A stretch of 64,000 nucleotides of DNA, taken from the NCBI GenBank assembly GCA_033239725.1, contig BTCW01000016.1, positions 40,483,501 through 40,547,500 on the forward strand. The letters run 5' to 3'. Source of the DNA: Echinochloa phyllopogon. Its lineage: Eukaryota; Streptophyta; Magnoliopsida; Poales; Poaceae. The notes under the pieces were generated by a model. The model had not been told where the DNA came from. It ran no database searches and saw nothing but the letters and a program-made list of their open reading frames with translations. The position numbers were made by a program, and so were the translations under genes. Of this stretch, positions 53,627 to 64,000 are shown piece by piece (the stretch's first letter is position 1; each line of letters begins with the position of its first letter).

Positions 53627-54633
53627 TGTGCTCCTGATGACAAAATTTGGCATCAGACGCATGCTGCCATGTACTCTGAAGAGAACTTTCAATCTGGGAC
53701 GTGCAACGTTGTTCTCCTTAGAGAAGTTCATGAATGAATGGGTGTAGTAGCTAACTAGTTAGTCGTGTTCTTAAAATAAAACGTTGTGACTGTGATGTTG
53801 CTCATTTTGCTATCTGAATCTCACCCTTCAATCCCCCTTCATGTTGTGCTCATGGAAAGCCTGATAGAACCTTTTTGTGGTCTCTGTACATGTTTATCCA
53901 TGCAGCAATCTACTACTGTCTGTGTGTTTCTGACAGTGAGAGGAACATGGCTAGTTTTAAATCGGTCCAGTGCATCAAAGGAATAGCATAACTTTAATTT
54001 CAGCATGCAATCACAAGGTTTAACACACACATACAGACATACAGTGCAATAGCCAAACTGGCCTTCTTCTCTCCATGCACTCTTCAGAGTGGGGGGAGAG
54101 AGAGTGTGTGTTCAGGGACATTCCTCTGCCCACCAATGAGCTATTGCCGGCAATTCAAGCGACACATCTGCTCCTGAGTCCTGCGATTTCGCATTATTAT
54201 GTTTGATATGATGGACGCTTTTGTTTGCATCCAATCCATGGAGATGAATAATATATCCTTTCCCCCACAACTTGACCGAATCTTTCAGCTTCCATTCTTC
54301 TGCGTATGCAGGTATGTTGCTGCACTGAAAGTTAAGAGTCAAAAGCAGAAGTTGTGGTACCACTTCAGGCCCATACCGTCAGGCAGCATGGGCATGACTG
54401 ATCTCACTGAACCATTCCTATTTCCTAGGGCAAATAGCCAAATACCAGCCCAAGTAGTAGCCTATAGAATCTAGCTACAAAAAAGTTTTACTGATGCTGA
54501 ACAAATTGACATCACGATTGCACGCATGAACAGCCCAAATGTATGACATGTTCATGTGACACTAGCTAGGCTCGATCTGCAGCAGTAGTTTGCCCTTTTC
54601 TTAATCACATGATGCTTGCTACACACATCTAAG
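53627..54633. other. Convergent 3' regions of bHLH and receptor-kinase genes
   Basis: About 1 kb between two convergent stops. AATAAA at 53774-53779 may serve the bHLH gene. No gene seen. Confidence 0.5.
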
Positions 54634-57600
54634 CTAGTCTCCTCCGCAGACCCTGCTCATCTTCAGCAAGGCGGAAAGCACGGTGTCCATTTCAGGCCTG
54701 TCCGCCGGCTCGAAGGCGGCGCAGGACAGGGCCAGGCTCAGCACGTCCGCCGCCGTGGACAGGTCGCCCTCGGTGGCCACCTTCATGTCGGGGTCCAGCA
54801 CGTCGAGCACGCCGTCGAGGCCCCTGGACAGCGCGTTATCCACGTACTGCTGCAGCGTCAGCGGCACGCCTTCCTCCTCGATCGTCCCCGTCGGCCTCCG
54901 CCCGGTGAAGAGCTCCATCATCAGCACGCCGAAGCTGAACACGTCCGCCTTTGGCGACACCGTCCTCATGTACGCGAATTCTGCATCGATCATAGGATAC
55001 AGAGGAAGACAATTTTAGTTTAGCAGACGTGTCAGCATTCAGGAACTTTCAGAGATCGAAATGGTGCTGGAACTGGAACGCCGTGTATTAGATTTTTACC
55101 TGGTGCCATGTAGCCGACGGTGCCCTGGAACGCCGACGACGTCGTCGCCGGCGGCGCCCCGGCGCCGGCCGTCAGATGGACGCCGAGCATCCTCGCCGTG
55201 CCGAAGTCGCTGACGCGCGCCTCCCAGTCGCCGTCCAGCAGCACGTTCGACGGCTTGACGTCGCAGTGCACGACGGGGAAGTCGTAGCCCTTGTGCAGGT
55301 ACGCCAGCCCGTGCGCCGCCGAGACGCACACTCGCAGCCGCTCCGGCACCGCCCACCGCCGCGCGTCCCGGCCGGCGCCGCCGTGGATCGCGGCGTCGAG
55401 GTCGCCGTTGACCGCGTACTCGAGCACCAGCGCCTTGATCTTCCCGGGCTCGCACGCGTACCCGGCCACGCGCGCCAGGTTCCTGTGCCGCAGCCGACTC
55501 AGCGCCGCCAGCTCGGTGAGGAAGGACTTGTCGGACTTGGCCGGGAACTGCGCCAGGTTCAGCCGCTTCACGGCCACCGCCTTGCCGTCGAGCACGCCCT
55601 TGTAGACCGTGCTCAGGTTGCTGCTCCCGATGACGTTGCCTTCGTCGAACGAGCCCGTGGCGGCCTCCAGCTCGCCGTAGGTGAACTTCCTCAGCTCCGG
55701 CACGGCGAAGTCGTCAGAGAAGCTGGCGGCGCGTCTAGAGGCCCCAATCTTCTTCTTCTTGTACCTCCGGTAGCCGAGGAACAGAATCATCACGAGCAGC
55801 GATAGCAGGAGCACGGCGAGCACCAGAAGCACCACTAGGATCACGAGCCCTGTCCTCGAGAACCCCGGCTTCCCGGCGCGGTGGCAGGGAGCGAGAAGCT
55901 TCCAGCCGCAGAGCCCGGCGTTGCCCTGGAGGCTCGACATGCTCAGGTTCCGGAACACGCCGGCGTCCGGCACGGGGCCCTCGAGGTCGTTTGACGACAG
56001 GTTCAGAGACCTCAGGCTCGTCAGGTTCGCCAGCGCCGCCGGAATGGCCCCGGTGAGCGCGTTCCTCGACACGTCCAGCGTCTGTATGTGCTTCAGTGCG
56101 CCGATGCTGGAAGGGATATCCCCGTCGATGCCGTTGCCGGAGATATTCAGGCTCGTGAGGACGTCGAGCTGAGGGAAGAGCCCTGCCTGGAGGGCGCCGG
56201 TGAGGTTGTTGGCTGAGAGATCGAGCGAGTAGAGGTTCTTGCATCCGGCGAGCGTCGCCGGGACGCCGCCGGAGAGCCGGTTGCTGGACAGATCGATTGC
56301 CTGGACCATCGTGAGGTCACCGATCTCCGGCGGTATCGGGCCCGTGAACAAGTTATCCGACAGGTCGAGGTTCATCTGCAGGGAGATCAATTTTTCGATC
56401 ACCGCGCCGGGGATGGCGCCGGTGAGCCGGTTGTGGGAGAGGTCCAGCGTGAGGAGCTGGTCGAGGCGGCCCATGGCGGCGGGGACCGTGCCGTTCAGCT
56501 CGTTGTTCGACAGGTCAAGGTAGGATAGAGACCGGAGGTTGGAGACGGCTCCGGTGATCGGGCCGACGAACCTATTCGACGCGGCGCTGAGGATGGTGAG
56601 GTTCCGCAGCTCGAAGACCTCGCCGGGCAGAGCGCCGCCGAGGCGGTTCTGCTGCAGGCTGAGCTTCTGGAGGAAAGTGAGGTTGGAGATGCTCGCCGGG
56701 ACGCGGCCGGAGAAGCTGTTCCTCCCGAGCTCCAGGGAGATGAGCTTCGTCAGGTTGCCGATCTCCTCCGGTATCGCGCCGGACAGGCCGTTCCCCTGCA
56801 GCTGCAGCCGCCTGAGCTCGGCGAGCCGCCCGACACGAGGGCTCAGGCCGCCGGCGAAGTTGTTGTCAGCCAGGCTTAGCGTCCGAAGGCTGATGCAATC
56901 GAACAGATCCTCCGGTATACCGCCGGACAGCATGTTGTCTCCTAAAGAAAAGAACCTGAGGTTCTGTAGCCGCCCAAGACCGGGAGGCAGCTGCCCGGAG
57001 AACTCGTTGAACCCCATGCTCGCGTTGGACAGCAACGTGCAGTTGGCTATGCTCGCCGGGATTGGGCCCGAGAGCGAGTTGTTCTGAATCACCAGTTGCT
57101 GAAGATTTGTTAGTGAGCCAATGTTCTTCGGGAGAGGGCCGGACAGGGAATTGTAACTGAAGGCCAGGTACGTCAGGTTGACAAGATTCGTCAGCGACGC
57201 CGGCACTGTTCCGGTGAGCTTGTTGATGTGGAGCACCAGATGCCGAAGCGACCGTAGCTCGCCGAGCTCGGTGGGGATGGAGCCGGTGAGCTGGTTCTCT
57301 GACAGATCGAGCCACAGCAGCGACGTCAGCCGGGTGAGGGAGCGCGGGATCTCCGACGAGAGCGCGTTGTCGTACAGGAGCAGCTCCGTAAGGCTCGTGA
57401 GCTCCCCGAGCTCGCTTGGGATCGCGCCGGTGAAGTTGTTGCTGTACATGTTGAGCAGGGTGAGGTTCTTGCACCGGCCAAGCTCCGGCGGGATGGCGCC
57501 GGAGAAGCGGTTCTCAAAAATCTGGAGAATCTTGAGGCTGGTGAAGTTGGCGAGCCAGCCGATCGAGCCGGAGAACTGGTTTTCACTGATGTCCAACGTC

Positions 57601-58325
57601 TCCATGCGCGTGAGCTTCGCGAAGGACGGCGGCAGCTCGCCGTCGAGGTCGTTGTGGGCGATGACCAAAATCTTGAGATAGGACAGATCACCAATGCAGT
57701 CAGGAAGTGCGCCGGTGAGGTTGTTGTTCTCCGCGCCGAACGCCCACATCGCCGAGCAGTTGCAGAGGCGGCTGGGGATGTCGCCGCGGAGCGTGTTGTT
57801 GCCCAAGTCCAGTATCTGCAGGCTCGTCAGGTCGCCGAGCTCCGGCGGGATGCCGCCGGTGAAGTTGTTGGCGTACAGGACGAGCTGCTGGAGCTCGCCG
57901 AGCCGGCCGAGCTCCGGCGGCACGGCGCCGGAGAAACGGTTCGCCGTGAGGTCGAGGATCTGGAGCGTGGAGATGTTGCCGAGGAACGGCGTGAGCGTGC
58001 CCCGGAGCTCTGTCTCCACGAGCTGGATGGATGTGACGTGGCCGGCGCCGTCGCAGGCCACGCCGGTCCAGTTGCAGTGCGGCGGGAACCCGCCGGCGGC
58101 ACCGGCACCGCCAGGCCCCACCGTCCAGTTGGACAGCGCGCCGAGCGGGTCGGCGGTGACGCCCTTCTTGAACTGCAGCAATGCCTCCAGATGCACGGAC
58201 GCCGACTCATCGGTGACGGCGGCGGCGGCGGCCGGCGCCGCCAAGACCAGCACGGCTACTACAAACGCTACTGCAACTACACTTGGCACTGGAGTGTGAT
58301 AGCAAGTGTTCTTGCAGAGCGCCAT
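54634..58325 (-). CDS. FLS2: FLS2-type LRR receptor kinase
   Basis: Two exons, 55100-58325 and 54634-54980, joined at CCAG|GTAAAA and GATGCAG|AATTC; 1190 residues. Signal peptide about 1-37. A CNWTGVACDG cap lies near 70-85, followed by roughly 28 LRRs of 24 residues (LxxLxLxxNxLxGxIPxxLGxL) to about 780. The transmembrane span is 825-850, followed by KKKK. The kinase has the glycine loop GSSNLSTVYKG (about 900), VAVK Lys 920, catalytic HCDVKPSN (Asp 1022), DFG at 1040-1042 and APE at the exon junction. HCD instead of HRD makes it a non-RD kinase, as in FLS2 and other immune receptors. LSTVYKG, GYDFPVVHCD and FAYMRTVSPKADVFSFG are close to known FLS2. Its expected role is plasma-membrane sensing of bacterial flagellin. 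The ATG 58325 sits just before the signal peptide; an upstream ATG in frame would spoil it. Confidence 0.92.
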
Positions 58326-58403
58326 TATTCCACTTGCAAATTCTACTCGTCGTCGATGGCTCGATGCCCCCCGACCTGGTGATCGAATGCGAACTCTGAC
58401 GAG

Positions 58404-58411
58404 CTTATAAA
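58404..58411 (-). promoter_or_regulatory. TATA box of the FLS2-type gene
   Basis: CTTTATAAGC on the minus strand, about 80 bp before the ATG. A start near 58375 would give a 5' UTR of about 50 nt. Confidence 0.7.
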
Positions 58412-58428
58412 GACGAACGGACGGTGAA

Positions 58429-58501
58429 GTCAATGAGCAGTGAAGTGAAGTCAATGGGCTTCCGAGCGGCGTCAACGCGCGACGGGAGAGGATGGTTTGA
58501 C
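58429..58501. promoter_or_regulatory. W-box cluster upstream of the FLS2-type gene
   Basis: Four TTGAC cores within 73 bp: 58429-58433, 58450-58454 and 58471-58475 on the minus strand, and 58497-58501 on the plus strand. Three are full TTGACT W-boxes. WRKY factors bind this sequence in defence genes. Confidence 0.6.
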
Positions 58502-58504
58502 TAG

Positions 58505-60639
58505 GGATGTGGCGGGAATTACGCTTATTATGCTAGAGGAGAAGACGAGATGGGACCATGCGGTACGGACGGGGGCGCTACAGACTTGCGAGGCAGGCGA
58601 CCATCAGTGAAGCTGTATCTGAATTCAGATACGGGTAGCCGTGCCGACATGCTGATGGAGGCCCAGACGTGAATGGCTGCCGGAAAAGCACACAGGAATT
58701 TCCTGCCAAACAACGCTCCGGCGTGCTGTGCGTCGCTTTCTCAATAGCGGCGCGGCGAGCCGCAAAAGGCTCAGTTATCTCTGTTCATGTTTGTGTGTTG
58801 TAGGGTTTGAGTTCACATTTCGGATCAGGCAAAGGTGGGTTTTGAGTTCACGTTTTCGGTATCAGTGAAGCTTGAGATTGTTTGTTTAACTGCGTGGATG
58901 AGTGGGAGCAGAGTGCATAGTCTGCTGGCAGATAACAGGATGCATTCCCCCTACCGTATACGTGGGTCTCCTGCAGAATAAAAACAAAGACGGTCAGACT
59001 TGCAAGCGAATTGTTTTTTTTCTGAATGCACGCGGCGTGTTAGCTGTCCTTGTTTTGTCGCAAAGTATGGATCATTTTGACCTCTTTTTCTCTAAAGAAA
59101 CAATTTTCATGGGCGTACAGCATGGGGAATCTCAGTAATCAGTAGGCATGCCGTCTAAATATATATATATGCAAAATGCGTCTTCAAGTCGCGGGGAAGA
59201 CTTGGCAAAGAAACACGCCGTAGCTCCCTCCCTCCCTCACTTGTTGGACCATTCAGAACTCAGTTCTGGAGCTTGGCAGATCGCGTCTGTTAGGTGGAAT
59301 CTGTTAGGTGAAAAAAAAATGAGGTTATCAGTTCGCAAGCAAGCACTGACCCACTGCTGAACACACGAGCTGAAACTGGCGTCACGGGGTAGATGCAGAT
59401 GGACTCCACTAAAACAAAGCCGGATTACAGGCTATCTGGGAGCCCTGCGCGTGGATTTCTTCGTGCGTGGGTTAGTGCTTGCTTCTCTGGAAGCGGACAT
59501 GGCGACCCCGATGCCAATGCGACGCCACGGCCAGGGGAATCGCTGGCTCTGACGGCTTGGCCTGCGCGGAGGCGCAAGATGCTGGGCCGCCGCGTTGCCG
59601 ATCGATCCCTCCCGCCCCGTGACGCCGCCGATCGCGTCACGCGGTCTCTGCGTGGATCGCGACGCGTCGTGGGATCCACGGGGCTCGAGCGAGTCGCGGC
59701 GGCGCCGCAGGAACTGAACGGAGCTGGGTATCGTATCATGATTCATGGGGCCAGCCCGGGCGCCAACAACGAACGACCCACGCACAAACCAGACAGATGC
59801 CATCCACCCCCGTCTCTCCGATGTTCAAAAGGGTTTTTTTTTTTACCGGCGAGACGAGACCTCGTCTTTCTAAAAGTTTCAAGCAACCTGCCTACTGCGG
59901 TTTATCCCTCGATCACCTGTTTTTTACTACGTACTGCGACGTCAGTTCCGTGATGGCGTGATCCTAAAAACCAAACGATAAGCAGTCAACCATACACCAT
60001 TTGTCTCTTTATTTGGGCTAACATGGTGATTAATCAGACATGGCTAGCCATATTCACCTAGTGTTTACATGTATGTAAGCGGGCTAAGCGGACATGTAGG
60101 GTGAACAGTAGAGCACTGGTTTTTATTCCTAAAACAACCAAAATACATATCCGGTATGGAGTTTTGTTCAAGTGCAATAAAATGTTGTTCAAGCAGAACA
60201 AATGGTTATATATTTGTAACAAATTATGCAAACTCGTAGAGCAAAAATATTATAAACCTAAAACAAATCTGTAAGATCGTGAAACAAGATATTGTTCAAG
60301 TGGAAAAAATCTATATACCTTGACTAAACCATATGCAAATTCGCGGTGGAAAAAAAGTTATATAACTGAAAATATAATGAAGCTCGTGGAACAAAAGGTC
60401 AGAGATCATATACATCTTTCCGTAAATTATGATCTTATATATAACAGTACATAACCTTTTTGTGTGTCAAGTACCACCACCGCATTATTCAATGATATAT
60501 CCTAAATGATAAGAAGGTCTCACTTGGACTTTTGGTCTATCATAGCAAAACTATTTTCAAATATTGTTTGCTTTCTACTGTAATGAAACGACAAACATCT
60601 GCCTTATTTGCTCAAAAAAAAGGAAACAAAGAAGCTATT
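58505..60639. other. Distal upstream region, no gene seen
   Basis: Contains a (TA)n-like run near 59161 and an AT-rich stretch at 60080-60480 with repeats of GTTCAAG and GGAACAAAA. The GC-rich open frame at 59393-59953 has no protein character I recognise. Confidence 0.5.
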
Positions 60640-61530
60640 CCTCCCGAGCATCAGGCGATGATGAGCTTCCTCAGGCTGCCGATCTCCTACGGTATCGCAC
60701 CGGACAGGGCGTTCCCCTGCAGATGCAGCCGCCTGAGCTCGACGAGCCGGCCGACACGAGCGCTCAGACCGCCGGAAAAGTTGTTATCCGCCAGGTCTAG
60801 CGTCTGCAGGCTGATGCAATCGAACAGATCCTCCGGTATACCACCGGACAGCATGTTGGCTCCTAAAGACAAGAGCTTGAGGTTCTGTAGCCGCCCAAGG
60901 CCAGCAGGCAAGAGCCCAGAGAACTCGTTGGACGCCATGCTCGCGATAGACAGCAACGTGCAGTTAGCTATGCTCGCCGGAATCGGGCCAGACAACAAGT
61001 TGTTTTCAATGACTAGTTTCTGAAGATTCCGGAATGATCCAATTCTCTGCGGAAGAGGGCCAGACAGAGAGTTGTAACTGAAGGTCAGGTATGTCAGATT
61101 GACAAGATTCGTCAGGGAAGCCGGCACCGTTCCGGTGAGCTTGTTATCATGCATCATCAGTTTCTGAAGCGACACTAGCTCGCCGAGCTCGGCCGGGATA
61201 GAGCCGGTGAGCTGGTTCATCGACAGCTCAAGCAACAGCAGCGAGGTCAACCGGCTGAGCGAGCACGGGATCTCCGATGAGAGCTCGTTGTCGTACAAGA
61301 GGAGCTCCTCGAGGCTCGTGAGCCCCCCGAGCTCTCTTGGGATCGCGCCGGTGAAGTTGTTGCTGTACATGTTGAGCAGAGTCAGGTTCTTGCACCGGCC
61401 GAGCTCCGGCGGGATGATGCCGGAGAACCGGTTATCGAACAGCTGGAGAATCTTGAGCTTCGAGAAGTTCCCGAACCCCGGCGGGATCGAGCCGGAGAAG
61501 TGGTTATCGCTGAGGTGCAACGTGAAGGGA
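60640..61530 (-). pseudogene. FLS2 LRR-region duplicate, broken
   Basis: Minus-strand LRRs match the neighbouring FLS2-type gene closely: CKNLTLLNMYSNNFTGAIP, LPASLTNLVNLTYL-like blocks, NCTLLS and GGIPEDLFDCISL. They cover about residues 250-570 of that gene. The left limit on the coding strand is abrupt near 61527. At the other end GAG becomes TAG in the GAIP(E)EIG motif (near 60694), followed after 15 codons by TGA and loss of similarity. No signal peptide, membrane span or kinase. It is a non-functional partial duplicate in the same orientation, about 2.3 kb upstream of the intact gene. Confidence 0.88.
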
Positions 61531-61559
61531 AACGAGGAGGCTACGCTGGCACACATAAA

Positions 61560-62023
61560 AACTCGTTCACCTAAAAATAGGAACAACAGCAGTTATAGAT
61601 TACAGATTGTTACCACTAGACGTGCAGTTGCAGCGGAAGCCGTCTTGATGTAGACGAACGCGTCGAAGTGGCAGTGAAGTGCAGTTGCTTACGTCCGTCT
61701 GGTCCTGCACGTGCGGTTCGTCCTTGTGCTCCAAGCGCAGCACCTCCGAGGTATCCACACGTACGAGGATTGAAACGTCGCGCACCGGACTGCTAGGTCC
61801 GCGAGCACGATGGGGAGAAAATCAACTATTGCTCGGAAGTCTTGTCTTTCTCAGGAGGGGTTTGGTCTCTATTTATTTGGATGAAATTCTCCACACCATA
61901 TTCCATTAGCAATATGAGACTAATAAATAAAGTACACATCCCTTGGTAATGGGCTTCACAACATTTGTGGCCCATTAAGACTAGTGGATCGAATCCAGTT
62001 GGCTCTTGGGCATATTCCCAACA
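61560..62023 (-). repeat. 3' LTR of the Ty1/copia element (end approximate)
   Basis: On the minus strand the LTR starts TGTTGGGAATATGCCC at 62023, directly after the polypurine tract. This is the usual start of Angela-type copia LTRs. AAATAAATAG lies inside. The distal end is not certain; it must lie before the LRR duplicate at about 61530. Confidence 0.7.
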
Positions 62024-62036
62024 GTCTCCCACTTGC
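62024..62036 (-). other. Polypurine tract of the copia element
   Basis: AAGTGGGAGAC on the minus strand immediately before the LTR start. Confidence 0.8.
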
Positions 62037-62855
62037 ACTAGAGACAATCACATAGTCAAGCTTTTAGTGTTCCAAAACTCTTAAGTGTGTGACCCTATGG
62101 GTTCACGTACACATAGACATGGTTCGAGTACTCCTACTCGGTCCAATAGTTGATAGCGGCCTCTAGCAAGACGTGTCAACTCCCATGCATACGTAAAGAT
62201 CATATCAGACGAACCACCACAATATCACGTACAAGCTATTCCCTTTGCCTCACGATATTTGGTCTAACTCCAAGTCAGACCTCCCTTTCTCGAATCTGTG
62301 AGTCGGATTCTTCAAGAGGTTAACTCTTAACCTAGCACGGCCATGCATTTCTTGATCCGATCACTCGAAGAGCCCAGAGATATCTCTCTCATGTAGAGAG
62401 GGGCAAATCCCATCTTGATTGACCATGCCTCACAGCATGCTTCCTGACAAACCCGAAAACCACCTTTATAACTACCCAGTTACGGAGCAGCGTTTGGTAG
62501 TCCCTAAGTAGGTCAATTCACGTCTTGAGTACATACGACAATCTCAGGTCTAAGGACAAAGCATACGCGTTGTGAAGAAGAGATAAACAAGTCTCAAACT
62601 GGGTCAGTCCAGCCCCATGTCATACATGTGCCCATATTATTAGTTTGACATCTCCATGTCCATGACTTGTGAAACATAGTCATCAACTAATACATGTGCT
62701 AATCAAATTAGGGACAACCTTTTGAATAACCATACAAGTATAGAGTTTCACAAACAATTCACATAATTGCTAATCATATACAAGTTGCCTTTCATGGATA
62801 TTCAATAAATAAACAATATGTCATAGATACAAAACATTGTCCACTCACACTAGAG
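62037..62855 (-). other. Non-coding 3' region of the copia element
   Basis: About 820 bp between the pol stop and the polypurine tract, with no ORF. A long untranslated 3' region is normal for this kind of element. Confidence 0.7.
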
Positions 62856-64000
62856 CTAATCTAAATGATATCTAATACCCATAGCTCTCGTGTGTGATTC
62901 ATGTTTAGGCTGTGGAAGAGCCTTTGTCAAAGGATCAGCAATATTCAAATCCGTATGTATTTTGCATATCTTTATCTCACCACGTTTAACGAACTCTCGA
63001 ATGAAGTGAAACTTCCGAAGTACATGTTTGTTTTTCTGGTGATTCCTCGGCTCCTTAGCCTGTGCAATTGCCCCATTGTTGTCACAGTAGAGTTCCAATG
63101 GGCTAGATGCATTGGGAAACACACCAAGCTCAATGAGAAACTTCCTCATCCAAACACCTTCCTTCGCCGCTTCCGAAGCTGCGATGTACTCTGCTTCCGT
63201 TGTAGAATCAGCCACAGTATCTGGCTTAGAACTTTTCCAGCTTACAGCACCACCGTTTATCGTGAACATGAATCCTGATTGCGACTTTGAATCGTCTGGA
63301 TCAGTTTGGAAACTAGCATCAGTGTAACCCTTTACAATGAGCTCTTCCTCACCTCCAAAGACTAGGAACACATCTTTAGTCCTTCTAAAGTACTTAAGAA
63401 TGTTTTTCACCGCTGTCCAGTGACTTTCACCTGGATTAGACTGGTGTCTGCTCGTAACACTTAGAGCATATGAGACATCTGGACGAGTACTTATCATGGC
63501 GTACATGATGGATCCAATTGCTGAAGCATAAGGCACCTTACTCATGCGCTCCTGCTCATCAGTCGTCGTAGGACACCGAGTCTTGCTGAGGTGTACGCCA
63601 TGTGACATAGGCAAGAACCCTTTCTTTGACTGTTCCATGCTGAACCGATTCAACACCTTGTCAATATAAGTATCTTGACTTAATCCTATAAGCCTCCTTG
63701 ATCTATCCCTATAGATCCTTATGCCCAGAATATATACAGCTTCCCCTAAGTCCTTCGTAGAAAAACTATTTTTCAGCGAAGTCTTAACGGATTCTAGCAT
63801 AGGAATATCATTCCCAATCAACAATATGTCATCCACATACAAGATTAGAAATACAACAGAGCTCACACTTTCCTTCTTGTAAACACAAGCCTCTTCTTCA
63901 TTCTGCCGGAAGTCAAACCCTTTGACTACCTCATCAAAACGAAGGTTCCAACTCCGAGATGCTTGCTTTAATCCATAGATTGATTTCTGAAGCTTGCATA
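62856..64000 (-). CDS. Ty1/copia pol, C-terminal part (reverse transcriptase and RNase H), partial
   Basis: The frame is open from the window edge to a stop at 62856. In order: the YGLKQASRSWNLRFDE block of copia RT, catalytic YVDD (LILYVDDILL), LGEAVYILGI, the SKVPYASAIGSIMYAM thumb region, and RNase H with GYTDASF, STTEAEYIAASEA and LYCDN. The final ADPLTKALP is typical of the pol end. Integrase and gag lie outside the window. Copia order (integrase before RT) cannot be seen here, but the RT type and the LTR start support it. The visible part has no stop or frameshift. Confidence 0.92.
   Translation of the reverse strand, partial: CKLQKSIYGLKQASRSWNLRFDEVVKGFDFRQNEEEACVYKKESVSSVVFLILYVDDILLIGNDIPMLESVKTSLKNSFSTKDLGEAVYILGIRIYRDRSRRLIGLSQDTYIDKVLNRFSMEQSKKGFLPMSHGVHLSKTRCPTTTDEQERMSKVPYASAIGSIMYAMISTRPDVSYALSVTSRHQSNPGESHWTAVKNILKYFRRTKDVFLVFGGEEELIVKGYTDASFQTDPDDSKSQSGFMFTINGGAVSWKSSKPDTVADSTTEAEYIAASEAAKEGVWMRKFLIELGVFPNASSPLELYCDNNGAIAQAKEPRNHQKNKHVLRKFHFIREFVKRGEIKICKIHTDLNIADPLTKALPQPKHESHTRAMGIRYHLD

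Noticed and set aside
55176..58299. Plus-strand ORFs of up to 242 residues across the receptor-kinase gene
   Set aside because: Antisense shadows of a GC-rich coding exon.
59393..59953. ORF of 186 residues upstream of the FLS2-type gene
   Set aside because: GC-rich chance frame without domain or signal, overlapped by open frames on the other strand.

Overview
The window is nuclear DNA of a grass. Spliced genes, an intron-containing tRNA-Tyr, CACTA and Stowaway elements, LINEs, Ty3/gypsy and Ty1/copia retrotransposons and at least six members of one grass MITE family support this. The MITE family suggests a panicoid grass (sorghum, millet or sugarcane side), but no species can be named.

Region 1 (1-30406) is a head-to-tail array of one unit of about 13.17 kb: unit 1 at 1-13164, unit 2 at 13165-26341, and a shortened unit 3 at 26342-30406. 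Each unit starts in a 578-bp CACTA element. Directly beside it sits a chromodomain-type Ty3/gypsy element with LTRs of about 3.45 kb, then a 3' LTR cut after 791 bp, then about 1.45 kb of MITE-rich spacer. Unit 3 has only one LTR, a mosaic of 5'- and 3'-type sequence, and ends in a copy of the original 5-bp target duplication TGTTG. It is therefore best read as a solo LTR. The retrotransposon carries two related extra ORFs between the primer-binding site and gag. ORF1, ORF2 and gag each start at a CAG|ATGG junction that looks like a splice acceptor. In both full copies gag-protease and pol are separated by the same frameshift.

Region 2 (30407-45300) is intergenic DNA full of MITEs. It holds three paralogues of a small four-helix membrane protein (34.4, 40.8 and 43.1 kb, the last one frameshifted), a LINE interrupted by a GC-rich element, and a tRNA-Tyr gene.

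Region 3 (45300-58500) is the gene-rich part: a small secreted proline-rich protein (+), gamma-SNAP in nine exons (-), a short PIF-like bHLH in five exons (+), and an FLS2-type LRR receptor kinase in two exons (-). The kinase gene has a TATA box and a cluster of W-box cores upstream.

Region 4 (58500-64000) holds a broken copy of the FLS2 LRR region and the 3' end of an Angela-like Ty1/copia element that runs off the window.

The host genes are individually ordinary: vesicle fusion, light/transcription control, flagellin-type immunity and tRNA supply. The unusual biology lies in the retrotransposon array and its extra ORFs.
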